From NCBI RefSeq assembly GCF_008274585.1, contig NZ_VTRT01000001.1:1240001-1304000 (forward strand): 64,000 nt of DNA, given 5' to 3'. The position numbers were made by a program, and so were the translations under genes. This document shows, in pieces, positions 44,620-53,138 of the stretch. This stretch comes from Pedobacter sp. BS3. Lineage in GTDB: Bacteria; Bacteroidota; Bacteroidia; Sphingobacteriales; Sphingobacteriaceae. Under the pieces are notes generated by a model. That model was not told the origin of the DNA. It did no database searches and saw only the letters and a list, made by a program, of their open reading frames with translations. How positions within the stretch are numbered: position 1 is the stretch's first letter; every line of letters begins with the position of its first letter.

Positions 44620-44666
44620 AGTGTTAAATAAACACTTATTTTTTATAAAACAAAAATTCCAACACT
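44620..44666 (-). promoter_or_regulatory. Candidate AraR operator upstream of araB
   Basis: Inverted repeat agtgtt (44620-44625), aaata, aacact (44631-44636), then a third half-site aacact at 44661-44666. It lies just before the araB start and the araR gene is adjacent, so it is the best operator candidate in this gap. No similar pair was noticed before the SusCD operon. Confidence 0.5.
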
Positions 44667-44693
44667 AATAATTTGTTGAATGGTAACCGGTTG

Positions 44694-45401
44694 TTAATTC
44701 AACAGATTATCAGGATTGGGTATAAAATTCAAAAATGCCTGGAATTTCTTTTTGTATTGTTTCTTATCTAATTTAAAGTAAAAGGCGCCCTTTTTTGAGC
44801 CTGCCTTATCTTTTTCCTGTTGTTTTACCAGCAAGCCGGTCGACATGAGTTTACGGCTGAAATTGCGCTTGTCTAATACGGTATCATAAATTCCCTGATA
44901 CAAATTCTGTAGCTGGGGAACCGTAAATTTTCCGGGCAGCAGCTCAAACAGAATAGGGTGTATCGCCGCTTTATAACGTAATTTCTTTCGGGCCATTTTA
45001 ATCATATCGGTATGGTCAAAAATGAGCGGAGGTATATTATTTAGCGTAAACCATTCCGCATGATACTGATCGCTGATCTGCTTTTCATATTTATGAATAT
45101 CTATCAATGCAAAATAAGCTATACTGATCGTTCTTTCCTGCGGGTCTCTACCGGGATGACCAAATGCCTGTATCTGCTCCATATAAACTCCTTCAAGGCC
45201 GGTTAGCTCTTTAAGTACGCGGGTTGCTGCTTCGTCGGGACTTTCATCGGGCTGAACGAATCCTCCCATTAAGCTCCATTTATTTTTTTCCGGTTCAAAT
45301 CCCCGTTGTATAAGCAGAATCTTTAAATCCTGTCCATCAAATCCAAAAATAATACAGTCTACTGCTACCAGTAACCGGGTTTGCCCTGAATATCGTGTCA
45401 T
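44694..45401 (-). CDS. araR: AraR, Nudix-type transcriptional repressor of arabinose genes
   Basis: A 235-residue NrtR-like protein: an N-terminal Nudix fold (residues ~8-150) and a C-terminal winged helix. The Nudix box is degenerate: G47-x5-E53 is kept but the REUXEE core reads R61-V-L-K-E-L, losing two catalytic glutamates, so it should not hydrolyse. This matches the Bacteroidetes AraR group of Nudix-related regulators, in which L-arabinose relieves repression. It sits directly upstream of araB. Effector and operator are inferred from that family. Confidence 0.88.
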   Translation of the reverse strand: MTRYSGQTRLLVAVDCIIFGFDGQDLKILLIQRGFEPEKNKWSLMGGFVQPDESPDEAATRVLKELTGLEGVYMEQIQAFGHPGRDPQERTISIAYFALIDIHKYEKQISDQYHAEWFTLNNIPPLIFDHTDMIKMARKKLRYKAAIHPILFELLPGKFTVPQLQNLYQGIYDTVLDKRNFSRKLMSTGLLVKQQEKDKAGSKKGAFYFKLDKKQYKKKFQAFLNFIPNPDNLLN

Positions 45402-45653
45402 TAGCGGTTTATTCTGAAAACAGCTAAATTAGAAATTAACTTGCTTTTTTTATTATTTCTCAGGGATAAAACATAATCGGTTACTAAAAAATCTAAGAGC
45501 CTGTTTAAATTTCATATAAAGATCTCACAGGCTTTAATTAATGGACGGTGAAGACACCGTTCATGGCTTCCTGCTGGTGTCCCCACCGGCAGCTTCATAA
45601 CTTAAATTTTCATTTTTAAACAGTACTCTAAATAACTTTCCTTTCTAAAAAGG
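45402..45653. other. Gap with two palindromic hairpins between sulfatase and araR
   Basis: The gap holds two hairpins with ggtg....cacc cores (see next entry) and AT-rich sequence that must include the araR promoter on the minus strand. No gene seen. Confidence 0.5.
45541..45592. repeat. Paired ggtg/cacc hairpin repeats
   Basis: Two adjacent hairpins: atggacggtg-aaga-caccgttcat (45541-45564) and ctgctggtg-tccc-caccggcag (45571-45592). The second is the reversed relative of a perfect hairpin at 57730-57753. They resemble intergenic hairpin repeats of this phylum. Confidence 0.65.
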
Positions 45654-47204
45654 TTACTTTTTATATCCAGGCCGGCTTCCTCCTTTTTTAATGGTTTCTA
45701 ATTCTGATTTGAGCTTGTTCATGATATCCGCATGGGTTTTACTCAGATTTTTGTCTTCGTGAATATCTGTCTTCAGATCGTATAACTGCTGCTCATGGGT
45801 AAGCCCGGTGGGGATATCTTTATTTTTCAGCCAATCGGGAGCAGGCTTGCTTACCGGATCGATGTATTTCCAGCTATTATCTCTTAAAGCCAATGTGAAC
45901 GCTTCTTCAAGCATAACCTGCCGTCCTTTTTCTGAAGTTCCTAACCATGCCGGCAAACAGTCAAAGCTATCCGGAGCTTCGTTAGGGTTTAGATCCTGGT
46001 TTACCAGCGCCGCAAGCGAAGCATACAGATCAACCTGGCTTACCAGCGCATTGCTTATCCCCGGCTTAACCTTACCCGGCCAGTACACAATGGTGGGCAT
46101 ACGCGTACCGCCTTCGTATGCACTGTACTTGCCGCCCTTATATGGGCCGGAAGGACTATGATCGCCAACCAGCTGCGCTGCATGGTCGTCATACCCATCG
46201 TCTAATACGGGGCCGTTATCGCTGGTAAAGATTACAAGCGTATTATCCTGTAAACCTAATTTTTTAAGCGTGTTCAGGGTCTCACCGGTCAGCCAATCCA
46301 TCTGGGCTATCACATCGCCGCGGGAGCCCATTGTGCTTTTACCAACAAATTTTGCGTTGGGGGCACGGGGCACGTGTATGTCTGTAAACGAGAAATATAA
46401 AAAGAACGGCTTGTCTTTATTTTCATTGAGAAAGTCTTTCACTTTTCCCAGTAATACATTCGGGATCTCTTCGTCTTTCCACAATGCTGATTTCCCTCCC
46501 GACATGTAGCCTATCCGGCTGATACCGTTGATGATGGTATTGCTATGCTGTAGGTCTCCTTTGAATTTTAATTCTTCGGGATGTTCCAGACCAGTGGGCA
46601 TATTGCCTATTTTATGATCATAGTTAACCTTGATAGGATCTTTGGGATCTAAATTCACCACTTTATGATTTTCTACAAATACGGTTGGCACCCGGTCTAA
46701 TGTGGCCGGAACCAGGAAAGAATAATCGAATCCTACCTCTAACGGGCCGGGCTTAAGCTCTCCGTTCCAATCGGGATTGCCATTGCCTAAGCCCAGATGC
46801 CATTTACCGATAACTGCTGTTGTATAGCCGGCTTTTTGCAGCATGGCGGGCAGGGTTGGCGTACCGGGCCTGATCAGCAGCGGAGCATCGCCGGGTAAAA
46901 TGGCAGCATCGTTTCTAAATGCATAGCTGCCGGTAAGCAGGGCAAACCGCGATGGAGTGCAGGTAGATGCAGAAGCGTGCGCATCTGTAAATCTGAGACC
47001 CTGCTTAGCCATTGAGTCTACATTGGGCGTTTTTACACCTTTTGCTCCATAGCAGCCTACATCGCCATAACCCAGATCATCCACATAGATGATGACGATA
47101 TTGGGCTTTGAGCTTTTAGCTGTTGATGATGATTGCTGCTGGCAAGAATAAAGTAACAGGCTGCAGCCAAAGGTTAAAATAATGATTTTGAGTTTGTCCA
47201 TCAT
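45654..47204 (-). CDS. S1 sulfatase (arylsulfatase type), lipoprotein
   Basis: A 516-residue sulfatase with a lipobox (LLYSC, Cys21). It has the metal-binding DDLGYGDVG (42-50), the maturation signature C82-T-P-S-R, whose cysteine is oxidised to formylglycine, and SDNGPVLDDG. The fold resembles GalNAc/galactose-6-sulfatase-type S1 enzymes, but subfamily was not assigned. It would remove sulfate esters from the glycan in the periplasm. Its start lies 170 bases after the end of the next upstream sulfatase gene, on the same strand. Confidence 0.92.
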   Translation of the reverse strand: MMDKLKIIILTFGCSLLLYSCQQQSSSTAKSSKPNIVIIYVDDLGYGDVGCYGAKGVKTPNVDSMAKQGLRFTDAHASASTCTPSRFALLTGSYAFRNDAAILPGDAPLLIRPGTPTLPAMLQKAGYTTAVIGKWHLGLGNGNPDWNGELKPGPLEVGFDYSFLVPATLDRVPTVFVENHKVVNLDPKDPIKVNYDHKIGNMPTGLEHPEELKFKGDLQHSNTIINGISRIGYMSGGKSALWKDEEIPNVLLGKVKDFLNENKDKPFFLYFSFTDIHVPRAPNAKFVGKSTMGSRGDVIAQMDWLTGETLNTLKKLGLQDNTLVIFTSDNGPVLDDGYDDHAAQLVGDHSPSGPYKGGKYSAYEGGTRMPTIVYWPGKVKPGISNALVSQVDLYASLAALVNQDLNPNEAPDSFDCLPAWLGTSEKGRQVMLEEAFTLALRDNSWKYIDPVSKPAPDWLKNKDIPTGLTHEQQLYDLKTDIHEDKNLSKTHADIMNKLKSELETIKKGGSRPGYKK

Positions 47205-47242
47205 AATTTGGTGTGAAGTTTTAAGATAATCAGGCGTACTTC

Positions 47243-47280
47243 GATTTACGATTTACGATTTATGATTTATGATTTACGAT
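47243..47280. repeat. 7-bp tandem repeat (gatttay)
   Basis: Five complete gatttac/gatttat heptamers plus gat lie between two sulfatase genes. Such gatttacgattta strings are a known kind of Bacteroidota intergenic repeat. Confidence 0.8.
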
Positions 47281-47374
47281 ATTGTTCATACTACACCTGT
47301 TACTTGTTTATAATTATTAATAACCGGGCTGGCGTGTTCCGACCCTTTTTACTTTTCACTTTTCACTTTTTACT

Positions 47375-49477
47375 CTACTTAGCCTGCCTGTAAAATGCCG
47401 TAACGGGAATAACTTCTTTCGTTCCTGACGGAGTTTTCCATTCTAATTTTAGCTGGGACGGGTTAGCTGATGTGCCATAGTAATACAACCTGAACGGATG
47501 CAGGCCTGCCTGTAATTTTAAGGTGCTTTCCTTAATTTCTCCCGGTTTATAGCCATAATCGGCATCTATTACTGTTGCTTCGTGCAAACGTAAATATGCT
47601 TTGCCCGGAGCGCTTAAATAAAAGGTATAATCGCCATTTTCAGGTACTTTTATAAAGCCCTGAAACATGCCTATATTTCCACCCGACGGCTTTAAGACTG
47701 CCAGATCAGGCTTGGTGCTTTTACCGCTGCCTACGGTTTTTAGCATAGTTACATCGGGCAGCCAGGGATAATTGCCATTATACACCTGCCAGGTAATACC
47801 TTTCTCTGCCCTGGCAGCCTGAACAGCCGGAATGAATGCATTATCATACGGTCTTGTGGCAGACGTATCTATGCGCCTTACCTGCAACACTTTTTCTTTC
47901 ATGGCTTTTTGCAAACCGGCCATATTGCCGTTTGCAGCCAGGTTATGTAGCTGGTGCGTATCTTTTTGAATATCAAATATCTGGAAGTCGTCGTCTGCGG
48001 ATTGTATGTTATACCGCAATCCCAGCAGGTTATCCATACGTATCATCTGCATTTGTTTACGCGGCTGGTTACGATGCTGAGGGGCAAATTCAGGATAATC
48101 CGGTGTTTTTCCCGGCTGAAAGTATTCTACATAGATCAGGCCCTTTCGTTGCTCCCCTTTACCGGTGAGTGCGGGAAGTATCGATACCCCGTCTGTATTT
48201 ACCGGAGCCGGTAAGCCGGCTGCGTCTGTAAATGTTGGCAGCCAGTCGTACGATATACTTGGATTATTGACCACCGTATGATCTGGAATGTGCTGAGGCC
48301 AGCGAACTATTACCGGCATGCGTTCTCCTCCTTCAAGCGCATCGCGTTTTATGCCGTCAAAGGGGCCAAAGCTCTCAAAAAAGTTCGGTTTAAAAGGCAC
48401 ATGAGGCTTAGGCAGATAGGCTTCATTTGAGGGGCCGTTGTCTGAGCTGAACACTACAAGGGTATTATCGTCTATTTTTAAGTCGGCTAACAGTTTAAAC
48501 AGATCACCGATGCAATCATCTATTCTGCGTACACTGGTGGCATAACGTTTATAAGTATCGGGCCAGGGAATTTCGGGTGTATCGTGGTTTTTATCGTTAT
48601 CGTACGTTGCATTTGCATAATCGGGATGTGTCCAGCTATCAATAGTGCCTGTTGCTGTATTGATCATCCGGCCTGATTTTCCTACCCATTGCACTCCGCC
48701 CTGTGCACCGCCTCCTGCCGGATAAGGGCCTGTTGGCAATTCCAATACCGCGTGAGGCGTATCATACGCCAGGTACATAAAAAAGGGCTGCCGGGCTTTA
48801 CTTTTCTCATGCTCAATGATCCATTTCTTAGCTGCCGCTGTCCATAGATCGGCCGTATAACATTTGTCTAAATCTTTACTTACTTCTTTACGGTTTTCCC
48901 AAACTTCTTTTGCGCCATCGTATAGCCCTTCTTTCGGGTAGTGCTCGTGTCCGTCTTTATGGCGCATATAACCGTAGAAGTAGTCAAACCCACGGTTTAA
49001 AGGATGGGCAGGCCATTGGGCGCCATCGGCAGACCATCTGCGATCGCCCTGTAAGCCCCATTTACCAATGGCGGCAGTGGCGTAGCCGGCTTTTTGCAAA
49101 ACGTTTCCTACGGTGTAATTATCGGCTATATCTTTATCAAACTGGTTATCTCTAACGCGGGCATGTCCCTGGCTTAGGCCGGTCAGGATAGATGAGCGGG
49201 AAGGAGCGCAAACAGGGGCGGCAGCATAGGCGTTCATTAGCATGGCTCCCTGGGCAGCCATCTTATCAAGATTGGGAGTAGACATCCAGGGTTTGCTGTG
49301 ATCATTTGCTTTTGATCGTTGATTCTGGAAGAAGACACCTACATCGCCATAGCCCAGATCATCTGTTAGTATAAAAATAATATTAGGTTTACCTGTACTA
49401 ACCTGTTTTGCCGGCTGGCTTTTAACCGTTTGACTTGCCAATAGCAAAATAATAACCAAGCATCTGATAAATTTCAT
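47375..49477 (-). CDS. S1 sulfatase with C-terminal PA14-like domain
   Basis: A 700-residue secreted protein, longer than a plain sulfatase. The signal peptide (LVIILLLASQTVKS) is followed by the sulfatase domain: TDDLGYGDVG, C90-A-P-S-R for formylglycine, and SDNGPSNEAY. The last ~130 residues resemble a PA14 carbohydrate-binding sandwich: IGMFQGFIKVPENGDYTFYL and later LKLQAGLHPFRLYYYG. The added domain could hold the enzyme on a polymer. It faces a divergent sulfatase gene with 263 bases between. Confidence 0.9.
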   Translation of the reverse strand: MKFIRCLVIILLLASQTVKSQPAKQVSTGKPNIIFILTDDLGYGDVGVFFQNQRSKANDHSKPWMSTPNLDKMAAQGAMLMNAYAAAPVCAPSRSSILTGLSQGHARVRDNQFDKDIADNYTVGNVLQKAGYATAAIGKWGLQGDRRWSADGAQWPAHPLNRGFDYFYGYMRHKDGHEHYPKEGLYDGAKEVWENRKEVSKDLDKCYTADLWTAAAKKWIIEHEKSKARQPFFMYLAYDTPHAVLELPTGPYPAGGGAQGGVQWVGKSGRMINTATGTIDSWTHPDYANATYDNDKNHDTPEIPWPDTYKRYATSVRRIDDCIGDLFKLLADLKIDDNTLVVFSSDNGPSNEAYLPKPHVPFKPNFFESFGPFDGIKRDALEGGERMPVIVRWPQHIPDHTVVNNPSISYDWLPTFTDAAGLPAPVNTDGVSILPALTGKGEQRKGLIYVEYFQPGKTPDYPEFAPQHRNQPRKQMQMIRMDNLLGLRYNIQSADDDFQIFDIQKDTHQLHNLAANGNMAGLQKAMKEKVLQVRRIDTSATRPYDNAFIPAVQAARAEKGITWQVYNGNYPWLPDVTMLKTVGSGKSTKPDLAVLKPSGGNIGMFQGFIKVPENGDYTFYLSAPGKAYLRLHEATVIDADYGYKPGEIKESTLKLQAGLHPFRLYYYGTSANPSQLKLEWKTPSGTKEVIPVTAFYRQAK

Positions 49478-49740
49478 GTCTGACTATAATTAAGTATACA
49501 ATTGATTTCGGAATCTAAGATAGAGAGTAATAACAGGTATTGTATATCAATAATTATCTTTTTTCTATAAAAATCGGCTTTTTTTAAATGTAATAAGATT
49601 AACAGTAGCTTACAGGCAGGTATAACTGAACTAAATATTGCTGCTTTAGGATAAAATTTGCAAAGATTGTATAAGGTAAACTTTACAATTTGCACGTGTT
49701 ATGTCATAATGTTTCTTAATGAAGTATAGCTTATTATAAA

Positions 49741-51339
49741 ATGATACATACCAACCGAAAACTTTTAGCAGGACGCTGGCTGCTTATATTACTACTGACA
49801 GTAAGTATATCCGCATCTGCTTCTGCGCCCCCCAAATACAACGTATTGTTTATCGCGGTAGACGATATGAATGACTGGATATCGCCGTTAAAAGGCTTAA
49901 CCGGGGTTAAAACACCAAATTTCGACCGGTTAGCTAACATGTCAATGCTGTTTACTAATGCGCATTGTGCTTCACCGGCTTGCGCCCCTTCAAGGCTTTC
50001 GGTCATGACGGGAGTGCATCCTGCCCGTTCGGGCGTAATGAATAATATTGGCTACGATGGCCCTCAATGGCGTAAAAATCCTGTTTTAGCGAATGTGTTA
50101 ACGATTGAGCAATTCTTTAAAAAGGCGGGTTATCATACCCTGGCCGGAGGCAAAATTTATCACTCTTTAGCTCCGCCCTGGACGCTGCTTAACCAGGCAG
50201 ACCCTGACGGATGGGATTTCTGGTTCCCCAACATTCATGTACCTATACCCTACCAGGTCAGGGCGCCGGACAGGCTTGCTTTTCCGCCGGGAATGAAGGG
50301 AGCACGCCCCAATAAATATTTTACGTGGGCGCCGCTGCCACAGGAAGATGTAAAAATGGCCGATTACCAGACGGTTGACTGGGCCCGGTATGAGCTGATG
50401 CAAAAGCAGGAAAAACCGCTATTCCTGGCAGTTGGTCTTTTCAAGCCGCACATGCCCTGGGAAGTGCCTCAAAAGTATTTTGACATGTATCCTTTATCAT
50501 CCATCCCCGATCTGAAAATAAAAGAGAATGACCTGGATGATGCCTTTGATCACGGTCGCAGGCTTTGGCATAAGTTTGTGCTTGAAAACAACCAGTGGAA
50601 AAACGTTATGCAGGCTTATATGGCGGCGTTAAGCTTTGCAGATGCACAGTTAGGTCGCTTGCTGGACGGTCTTCAAAAATCTCCTTTAAAGGATAATACC
50701 ATTGTGGTGCTATGGTCTGATCATGGAATGCACATGGGCGAAAAAGAGAACTGGGAGAAATTTACCCTATGGGAGCGCTCAACGCATGTGCCTTTATTCT
50801 TTATGGCGCCGGGCCTGACCAAACCCGGCACAACCTGTAATGTTCCTGTTAGCCTGCTGGATATTTATCCCACATTGTGCGAGCTTATTGGAGAAACACC
50901 ACCGCCCAACTGCGACGGACAAAGCCTTCTTCCGCTTTTAAAGGGAGAGCATGCGGCGCACAAATATCCGGTTACCGCTTATAAGTTTTCTATAGGTTCT
51001 AATGTGGCTTATTATCCGATAGATACGGGGGCGGCTTTCGCGATACGGACAGAACGGTACCGGTATATTTATTATCCGGTTATTGGTTTGGAAGAATTGT
51101 ATGACCACCAGACAGATGATGCTGAGTGGGACAATATCGCTTATAAAGCGTCCTCAAAAAAGATAATTGCAAAACTTCGTGCATACATGCTTGAACAGGT
51201 TCCGTCGTTAAAATGGACAGGTAAGATACCTGAAGGGTATCACGTTTTAACCGATGGTAGTATTAAAAAAACGGATTTTATAACACTGGATAAGCTGCAA
51301 TATCCCGGAAAACCCCGGGCAAAGGAGTCTGGTGATTAA
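49741..51339 (+). CDS. S1 sulfatase, iduronate-2-sulfatase-like
   Basis: A 532-residue sulfatase with a signal peptide (LLILLLTVSISASASA). Motifs are DDMNDWISPL, C81-A-P-S-R, and WSDHGMHMGEKENWEKFTLW, the last typical of the iduronate-2-sulfatase-like group. The reaction is hydrolysis of a sulfate ester; the target sugar is unknown, as similar enzymes act on hexoses, pentoses or uronates. Its stop overlaps the next gene's possible first start by eight bases, so it opens an operon with the GH42-like and GH36-like genes. Confidence 0.92.
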   Translation: MIHTNRKLLAGRWLLILLLTVSISASASAPPKYNVLFIAVDDMNDWISPLKGLTGVKTPNFDRLANMSMLFTNAHCASPACAPSRLSVMTGVHPARSGVMNNIGYDGPQWRKNPVLANVLTIEQFFKKAGYHTLAGGKIYHSLAPPWTLLNQADPDGWDFWFPNIHVPIPYQVRAPDRLAFPPGMKGARPNKYFTWAPLPQEDVKMADYQTVDWARYELMQKQEKPLFLAVGLFKPHMPWEVPQKYFDMYPLSSIPDLKIKENDLDDAFDHGRRLWHKFVLENNQWKNVMQAYMAALSFADAQLGRLLDGLQKSPLKDNTIVVLWSDHGMHMGEKENWEKFTLWERSTHVPLFFMAPGLTKPGTTCNVPVSLLDIYPTLCELIGETPPPNCDGQSLLPLLKGEHAAHKYPVTAYKFSIGSNVAYYPIDTGAAFAIRTERYRYIYYPVIGLEELYDHQTDDAEWDNIAYKASSKKIIAKLRAYMLEQVPSLKWTGKIPEGYHVLTDGSIKKTDFITLDKLQYPGKPRAKESGD

Positions 51340-51349
51340 ACACAATACA

Positions 51350-53128
51350 ATGAAACAATTTATAAAAGCACTTGCTATAAAGCTATTACTTCTGGTAGTA
51401 TTAAGCTGTTCGGCTCAGGATAATAAGTTTCCGGAAGGCGTGTTTGGAGTGTGGGGTCACGGCCCCGGGATCTCAAAACCCATTCTGGGGGAGCTTCCCT
51501 TTATCAGGGGATGGAATTTCACTTTTGCCTGGAAAGATCTGGAACCAGAAAAGGGTAAATTTAACTGGAGCCTGTTTGATAAGCAGGTGAATTTTGCCGC
51601 CGAAAATAACCTTTACATCGGGTTTATGATATGGGTGGGGCAGAATAGTCCGGAATGGATCTATACTACCGATGGCGTTCCTAAAGTAGAAGTAAATGAT
51701 AAAGTTCATAACTTTCCATATTTCCCGTATTATTTCTCTGATGCTTACAAAGCCGGTTACCATCATTTATTAGCCAGCGTATTTGAGCATATTAAAACAC
51801 TTCCTGCCCGTACCCGTAATAAAATGCTTTTCTGGATGAGCGCCGAAGGTTCAACCGGCGATGAAGGCCCCTATAAGGGCACATTAAAGAATAGCAGCTA
51901 CAACATCAGCATGAAAGACTGGTTTGAGTTTAAAAAAGGCGTTTGGAGCTATATGTATGAGGAAGGAAAAAAGCTAACGCCTCAGTTAAATATACTGATC
52001 AATCAGGCTAATAACGGCATGTACCTGGACTGGCTGCTTGAAAACACGCCAACCTGCTGGTTCAAAGCCGGATCGTTAGCCCATACGTATTCATTTAATC
52101 GTGAAAACGATTATTATAACCGGTTAAAGCGTGTGGTCAGGCCAGATAATAACGGCTATGCTAACCGGTTCAGAAGTGAATCGGAAGAAGTGCAGCTGAT
52201 GGGCTGGTTCAAACAATCGCCGCAGCAAAACACCTTCAATATTATGGCTTCTTCGCTGGCTATTGGTTTAGATATGATCAATGTGCGCAAAAATGCCGTC
52301 CGGTCTGCTGAGGGCGATTACCCGTTTTTGTTTTTTAACCGTTACGCCGGCCAGCGTAATCCTGCGGAGGCTACCGGGGCTTTCTGTGTGTTACGGGATG
52401 TGTTGGATGTTACTGATGTGAAACGGTTTCCCGAAAGTGAATATGGCCCTATCATTGCGGCGCAATCTGCTGCTCCCGAAAAAGGCGTGCGGCTATTAAA
52501 AGATGTAAACCCTGTTCGTATACAGAATATCCTGAAAAAATTCCAGGCAAGCGGTGCGCAGAGCGGCCCTTCGCCGGAGCTTGAGGCCAGGCTGTACAGC
52601 AACGATTCCATTCTACCCGCTAAATTGCGTAAAGATAATGTGCGGCCCGATCTGCAGGATAAGTACAATAATGATATGGGCATTGGTTTGCTGCCTGATA
52701 ACTATAATCGTTTTTTAGTGCAATATAACCCTAACGGTACCAGCAAAGGAAGATGGCGTGTAGGGCCTAAGGATCAGCCCTATGGCAGATATGCACGTAG
52801 TTTTGACCACAAGGCCGGTATGAATGAAATGTGGTTTAAGCTGGATGATAATTTTTATGCGGATAATTCCGCCGCACATAAGATCAAATTTACCGTTGCC
52901 TATTTTGATAAAGGCAACGGTAGCTGGTCATTGAATTACGCAACGGCAAAAGGAAAAACAGAAAAGTATAAAATAACCTGTAAAAATTCCGGCCGTTGGG
53001 TGGTAAAAGACATCGTATTAGACGACGCGGTGACCAGTAAAAAGCTGGAGCATGGAACAGACTTTTCGCTGAAATACCTGTCGGGAGACGATACCATATT
53101 CAGCCTGGTAGAATTAACAAGACTTTAA
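51350..53128 (+). CDS. GH42-like lipoprotein glycosidase, family unclear
   Basis: About 592 residues from the ATG at 51350, giving a lipobox at Cys20 (LLVVLSC); an earlier ATG at 51332 is possible. The N-terminal half looks like a clan-A barrel: FTFAWKDLEPEKGKFNW, GFMIWVGQNSPEW and FWMSAEGSTGDEGPY, where a Glu near 166 or 172 may be the acid/base. The remainder includes a beta-sandwich tail. It may be a GH42-like galactosidase or arabinosidase, but the match is to fold, not subfamily. It lies between a sulfatase and a GH36-like gene. Confidence 0.6.
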   Translation: MKQFIKALAIKLLLLVVLSCSAQDNKFPEGVFGVWGHGPGISKPILGELPFIRGWNFTFAWKDLEPEKGKFNWSLFDKQVNFAAENNLYIGFMIWVGQNSPEWIYTTDGVPKVEVNDKVHNFPYFPYYFSDAYKAGYHHLLASVFEHIKTLPARTRNKMLFWMSAEGSTGDEGPYKGTLKNSSYNISMKDWFEFKKGVWSYMYEEGKKLTPQLNILINQANNGMYLDWLLENTPTCWFKAGSLAHTYSFNRENDYYNRLKRVVRPDNNGYANRFRSESEEVQLMGWFKQSPQQNTFNIMASSLAIGLDMINVRKNAVRSAEGDYPFLFFNRYAGQRNPAEATGAFCVLRDVLDVTDVKRFPESEYGPIIAAQSAAPEKGVRLLKDVNPVRIQNILKKFQASGAQSGPSPELEARLYSNDSILPAKLRKDNVRPDLQDKYNNDMGIGLLPDNYNRFLVQYNPNGTSKGRWRVGPKDQPYGRYARSFDHKAGMNEMWFKLDDNFYADNSAAHKIKFTVAYFDKGNGSWSLNYATAKGKTEKYKITCKNSGRWVVKDIVLDDAVTSKKLEHGTDFSLKYLSGDDTIFSLVELTRL

Positions 53129-53138
53129 TAAATTATCT

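Noticed and set aside
47836-48214. Plus-strand ORFs of 110 and 86 residues
   Set aside because: Antisense to the PA14-bearing sulfatase gene.
49474-49695. 73-residue minus-strand ORF upstream of a sulfatase
   Set aside because: AT-rich control region between divergent sulfatases; low-complexity translation.
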